Assembly: GCA_031763025.1 (NCBI GenBank)
Contig: JASSKH010000017.1
Span: 4,406,041-4,470,040, forward strand
Direction of reading: 5' to 3'
DNA: 64,000 bases
Source: Macrocystis pyrifera
Taxonomy: Eukaryota; Sar; Phaeophyceae; Laminariales; Laminariaceae
The notes under the pieces: model-generated
What the model was told of the DNA's origin: nothing
Seen by the model: only the letters and a program-made list of their open reading frames with translations
Database searches by the model: none
Made by a program: the position numbers and the translations under genes
In this document: positions 59,147-64,000 of the stretch, piece after piece
How the letters are laid out: every line of letters begins with the position of its first letter
How positions within the stretch are numbered: the first letter of the stretch is position 1

Positions 59147-59345
59147 ATCGTCCCGGTAGTCTAGTGGTTTCGCCTCGAATGCTACGACTGCGGAGGACCA
59201 TAGTAAATAGGACCTGCAGTACACACAAAAAACCTATATATTTACCTATCTTTGCGAACAATGCTTGGTCCTATTTACTATGGTCCCCCTAGATATTATC
59301 AGCATTGGTACCCGAGTCCGAATCCCACCGTGGTGAGTTTTTTTT
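59147..59345 (+). pseudogene. tRNA-like gene split by a MITE
   Basis: On the left is TCCCGGTAGTCTAGTGGTT, an A-box-like D arm as in tRNA-Glu/Asp/Gly genes. On the right, after the MITE, is GAGTCCGAATCCCACC, a decayed B box/T arm, followed by TTTTTTTT at about 59335. Without the MITE the two parts span about 80 bases, the size of a tRNA gene. The anticodon cannot be assigned and the T stem has mismatches, so this is most likely a dead gene. Confidence 0.5.
59188..59291. mobile_element. MITE family M, copy 10 (inside tRNA-like gene)
   Basis: Shows the inner terminal repeats GGACCATAGTAAATAGGACC and its reverse complement about 105 bp apart, as in the other nine copies. The outermost bases are degenerate (CTGCGGAGG in place of TTACGGGGG), so the target duplication is not clean. 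Confidence 0.7.
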
Positions 59346-59351
59346 ACTCTC

Positions 59352-59625
59352 ATGGAAACCCCGATTTCCACCAGCTAGAACATGATTCGAGGATGCGGCT
59401 CCTCAAAACCCACTCCCACACCTCTGAATGGGAAGGCTACGAAGCTATTACGGAACGCCAAGAAAAAGAAAGAAAGAAAAAAGGAACGAGAGAAAGAAAG
59501 AAGGCGTACCCGTGAGGGGCAGGGATAATACGTCCAATGAAAACCATCGCGATACCACCCGTAAGGGGGGGGGGGGTGTGGGGCGAGAAAGTGTCGACCG
59601 AAACGCGAAGGTTGGAACCAAAAGG
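59352..59625 (+). repeat. SINE-like family S, 3' part only
   Basis: Starts at GGAAACCCCGATTTCCACC and covers the 3' part, including an expanded AAAGAAAGA tract and GGGGCGAGAAAGTGTCGAC. It follows the split tRNA-like gene directly. Confidence 0.6.
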
Positions 59626-59819
59626 CATGCAGTCCTGTAGCCCAGTATGAGTAGCCCGTTTTACTCGGATCTCCCCCGGCACAGCTACAAAATAGTATAG
59701 CTCCTCATGTTTGGAACCTGAGAAAAACTGCTCAAAGTACCCCCTCTAACGTGGTAAGGTATGTAGCATAGAACACTCACCTCGCTCGCCTGTAGGCTTT
59801 CTTTATACTCGATTTTCAT

Positions 59820-60375
59820 ACGTCGGACATATCAGATAGATTAGATAGATCAGATAGATCGGATAGACTAGATAGATCAGATGGATATGACAGATCGAAC
59901 AGATCATATAGATTGGATATAGCAGATAGAAAGATAGGTCAGATAGACCAGATAGACAAGACAGATCAGACAGATCAGACAGGTCAAATAGATCAGACAC
60001 ATCAGATAGATAAGACAGATCAGACAGATCAGATAGATCAGACTGATCAGGCAGATCAGATAAATCAGACTGATCAGACAGATCAGATAGGTCAGACTGA
60101 TCAGACAGATCAGACAGATCAGGTATATGAGATAGATCAGATAGATCGGATATATCCGATAGATCAGATAGTCCAGATAGATCAGATAAATCAGATAGAT
60201 CAGATAGGTCCTAGCCTTCCGTTTTCGGGTGCTGTACAGGATCTGCAAAGTACAGATCCAACCCAGGAAACATGTGTGCTAGATCATGAAGATTGTATGG
60301 CTGCCCTCGTGCAACACGATGAGCTAGATCATACAGATCAGCTATCTATCTTCTCTGAAAGATCTAGAACATGCA
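59820..60375. repeat. AGATCAGATAG satellite attached to a GATC-family repeat
   Basis: About 390 bp of imperfect 10-bp units (AGATCAGATA/CAGATCAGAC) from 59825 to 60210, then the fixed part TAGCCTTCCGTTTTCGGG, ACAGGATCTGCAAAGTACAG and ATCCAACCCAGGAAACATG. The satellite is open in one frame (Ile-Asp-Gln-Thr repeats) by periodicity alone. Confidence 0.85.
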
Positions 60376-60377
60376 GT

Positions 60378-60416
60378 GCTTATGACAAACGCTCTAGCCG
60401 ACTGAGTTATATCCCT
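60378..60416 (-). pseudogene. Truncated tRNA-Met copy
   Basis: Matches the 5' half of the tRNA-Met genes (acceptor, D arm, anticodon stem) but lacks two bases in the anticodon loop region (TATGACAA in place of TATGAGACAA) and stops before the T arm; a second change alters the D stem. It has no B box, so it should not be transcribed by Pol III. It is the left-arm partner of the intact gene at 60873-60946. Confidence 0.75.
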
Positions 60417-60900
60417 CCCGCATGGATAGCGACGTGGTTGAGTTGTATTGATGGCGACGTTGTTGAGTGAGTCCTGAACCTTTCCACGCGACGACATTCG
60501 CTCGCTCGGGCTGGGACAGGGACAGGGACATGGGCAGGGCCAGGGGCAGGTGCAGGGACAGAGACAGTTTACACACGTGGCCGGGACGCCCCCCTTGCAC
60601 AATGTGCGCGTAAAAAATCATTGTGGAGACAGAGGTGTCGACAACGGTGCGTCTAATAGTGTGTTACATAGTTCAACATCTCCACAATATTTTTTACACA
60701 CCCACATCGTGTAAGAGGAGAGGGTCTCGGCCACCTGTGCAAGCTGTCTCTGTCTCTGTCTCTGGCTTTGCCCCTGGCCCTGTCCATGTCCCTGCCCCAG
60801 CGCGAGCGAGGGCACGTCGTCGCGTGGTAAGGTCCAGTAACCAGTCAATCACGTGGTCTCTATCCATGCGGGGGGGATATAGCTCAGTCGGCTAGAGCGT
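60378..60900. repeat. Large imperfect inverted duplication carrying tRNA-Met
   Basis: Arms of roughly 240 bp (60378-60632 and 60656-60900) pair as inverted copies around a short spacer near 60640. Each contains the tRNA-Met end, an ACGCGACGAC segment, a GGGACA/CAGGGAC minisatellite and a GGCCGAGAC-type block. The arms have diverged in minisatellite length and the left tRNA is broken. Confidence 0.75.
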
Positions 60901-60946
60901 TTGTCTCATAAGCAGAAGGTCGAGAGTTCGAGCCTCTCTATCCCCG
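60873..60946 (+). tRNA. Elongator tRNA-Met (CAT), copy 3
   Basis: Same 74-nt sequence as the other three copies but on the plus strand, with terminator AACTTTTTTTG directly downstream. It forms the outer end of the right arm of a large inverted duplication; the left arm carries the broken copy at 60378-60416. Confidence 0.9.
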
Positions 60947-60992
60947 CAACTTTTTTTGTGATGAAATGCACATACCATGTCGATGTTGACTC

Positions 60993-61110
60993 CCACAAGG
61001 TGTCGACAACGGTGCGCCTAATGGTGTGTGTTACATAGTTCAACGTCTTCACAAGAATTTTTTACGCCCACGTGTTGTGCAAGGGGGGGGGTCCCGGCCA
61101 CCTGTCTCTG
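60993..61110 (+). repeat. Third partial copy of the inverted-duplication arm
   Basis: AGGTGTCGACAACGGTGCG, the ACATAGTTCAAC segment, the T-run with ACGCCCAC and the GGCCACCTG block repeat the order seen at 60628-60740, in the same direction. It starts 46 bases after tRNA-Met copy 3. Confidence 0.65.
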
Positions 61111-62190
61111 TAGCAACATGGTGCGGGGAGGATGTGCTTTGCTTGGTGCGCATCGGGTTCCACCAAAATTGATACCTGATACCAGGTACTATATCATATG
61201 GTGTCCAATGTGGTCATGCTCATAGGTTTCCTCGTTCGTCGGTTTCCCTTGGTTTTCCTCTTCTTTCGCAGCGCATGTGTATCAGTGATCAACGTTGGAG
61301 CTCATGCAGCATATTGTCGGACGGAAAACATTCCGGGACTTTTCTGAGTAATGGACACTGAATGGAGTTCATCAGCTGCACATCAGGGCATTTTAGTTAG
61401 GGCTCCGGCGTCTGTTGCTGCGTAGGCGTATTATATAGCCCTCCGCAGGGGGCCCCGGAGGGCCGCCGGAGGGCCGCCGGAGGCCGCCCCCCGCGAAAGG
61501 GCCGCCCGAAGTCAAAGCATGCGATGAAGGCGTGGACATAATGCCCGAAAAACATCTGAAAAGGTGTGTTCTAGTCGCACTGAAAACGTATTTTTCGCCA
61601 TCAGTGAAAGAAAAAAGGCGCCTCGAACGTTTTTTGTCCTCGTCTCTAACGAAAAAGACACACGCGCAACATTTTTTTTTTTTTTCCGCGAGAGAGACCT
61701 GTCGACTCGTCAAGGGTCATCCCAGCGTCGGAGTTATCGCACCACAGGTACATATGATGTGCATGTAGACTATCGCACCTCTCCCCCCCACGACCCCCCG
61801 CCCCCACATCCCCACAAAATGCTTTTTCTTTCACGAAGAAAAAACAGCTACCATCTGATATCAGTACATACAGCAGAAAAATGGCAGAATGTGTGACGAG
61901 AATGAAAGAATGTCACGTTTCTTCTATCACCTGTGGCTGCGCGCCTTCACCGACGTAGTAAGTAAGTGGTAAAAAAGATTGTTACCTGCTATTTTCCGTA
62001 CGCATACCAACGTCGGGGGAGCGTTGAAGGGTCTCTGCTGCGGCTACCGCTATAGGTTGTGCCATGCCAGTATATATATACTGCTGCTGAAGCAGCTGTA
62101 GACCCTGCTGCTTCTTTTACGTAGCTTCCTCAATTCAGCACGATTTTCGACTTATCATAATTTTGGGAGAAATAGTTGAAAAAAAAAAAG
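61111..62190. other. No gene recognised
   Basis: Contains a GC-rich repeated GGAGGGCCGCC segment (61440-61505), a GAGCTCATGCAGCATATTGT block also seen at 55500, and a C-rich run at 61783. The basic minus-strand frame at 61393-61713 has no known domain. Confidence 0.45.
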
Positions 62191-62193
62191 GTG

Positions 62194-62267
62194 CGGGGAT
62201 AGAGAGGCTCGAACTCTCGACCTTCTGCTTATGAGACAAACGCTCTAGCCGACTGAGCTATATCCCC
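62194..62267 (-). tRNA. Elongator tRNA-Met (CAT), copy 4
   Basis: Identical to copies 1 to 3, with G73 and a nine-base T-run on its 3' side. It lies about 380 bp upstream of the RBBP4 start codon, in the opposite direction. Confidence 0.9.
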
Positions 62268-62567
62268 CCCGCACGGGTATAGATGAGCGATTCTTGTTCG
62301 CATATATACTCGGTAGTTTAGTTTTTGGGAGTTTGAAGTCCCCGATTTCCTCGTGCTCTCATGCGTCCTCGCGCACAGAGGAGACACCCTCTAGTACACG
62401 TTATCTTGCCTCTTCATTACAGCAAAGTGTTCTACACAGCAGCCAATCGTAGCACCGTCGGGTAAAACCACTCTCTCTCTCGTACGAAAAAAAGGCGCGA
62501 GAGGTTTTCCATAATCCGAACGCAGGTACTTGAGGGGATATATGATTTCGCGTCCCCGTTTTTTTAA

Positions 62568-64000
<1,433 letters not shown>

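Noticed and set aside
59913-60470. 185-residue open frame rich in Ile-Asp-Gln-Thr on the plus strand
   Set aside because: It follows exactly from the 10-bp AGATCAGATA satellite; the opposite strand is equally open. No start context or homologue-like sequence.

Overview
This window looks like nuclear DNA of a photosynthetic stramenopile, most likely a brown alga of the Ectocarpus type (inference). The grounds are genes split by GT-AG introns, a potassium/proton antiporter whose N-terminus is a signal peptide followed by the A-D-A/F cleavage motif of heterokont plastid proteins, eukaryotic tRNA genes with Pol III T-tracts, and very many short dispersed repeats between and inside genes.

Layout. 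0-11 kb: a Gly/Ala-rich low-complexity reading frame on the minus strand (243-1877), a foldback element (2.68-3.15 kb), then mostly repeat-rich non-coding DNA. 11-16 kb: a GGT-rich microsatellite, a decayed gag zinc knuckle, retroelement 3' ends, and two phase-compatible minus-strand exons of an unrecognised gene (15930-15720 and 13577-13329). 18.6-24.0 kb: a five-exon plus-strand gene for a 319-residue conserved protein of unknown function. 24-28.3 kb: repeats, including a 760-bp inverted-repeat element built around a short TCACGA palindrome. 28.35-45.5 kb: a complete twelve-exon KEA/KefB-type K+/H+ antiporter gene coding for 826 residues, with phases that agree at all eleven junctions; its introns carry most of the satellites and poly-C-tailed retroelement pieces. 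45.5-62.6 kb: no protein gene recognised, but a dense Pol III and repeat landscape: four identical elongator tRNA-Met(CAT) genes, one truncated copy, tRNA-like fragments, a SINE-like family with a tRNA-Ser-like head, and many MITEs. 62.65 kb to the end: the first exon of an RBBP4/MSI1 histone-binding WD40 protein, with the rest beyond the window.

The protein genes are unrelated to each other (plastid ion transport, chromatin assembly, unknown function), as is normal for a eukaryotic chromosome. The more unusual content is in the mobile DNA: a ten-copy MITE family whose TA target site can be read from an internal empty-site comparison and which has also split a tRNA-like gene, and retroelement 3' ends that finish in long poly-C tracts instead of poly-A, sometimes fused head-to-tail through the poly-C. 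All splice sites and repeat boundaries were read by eye; no alignment, search or structure program was run.
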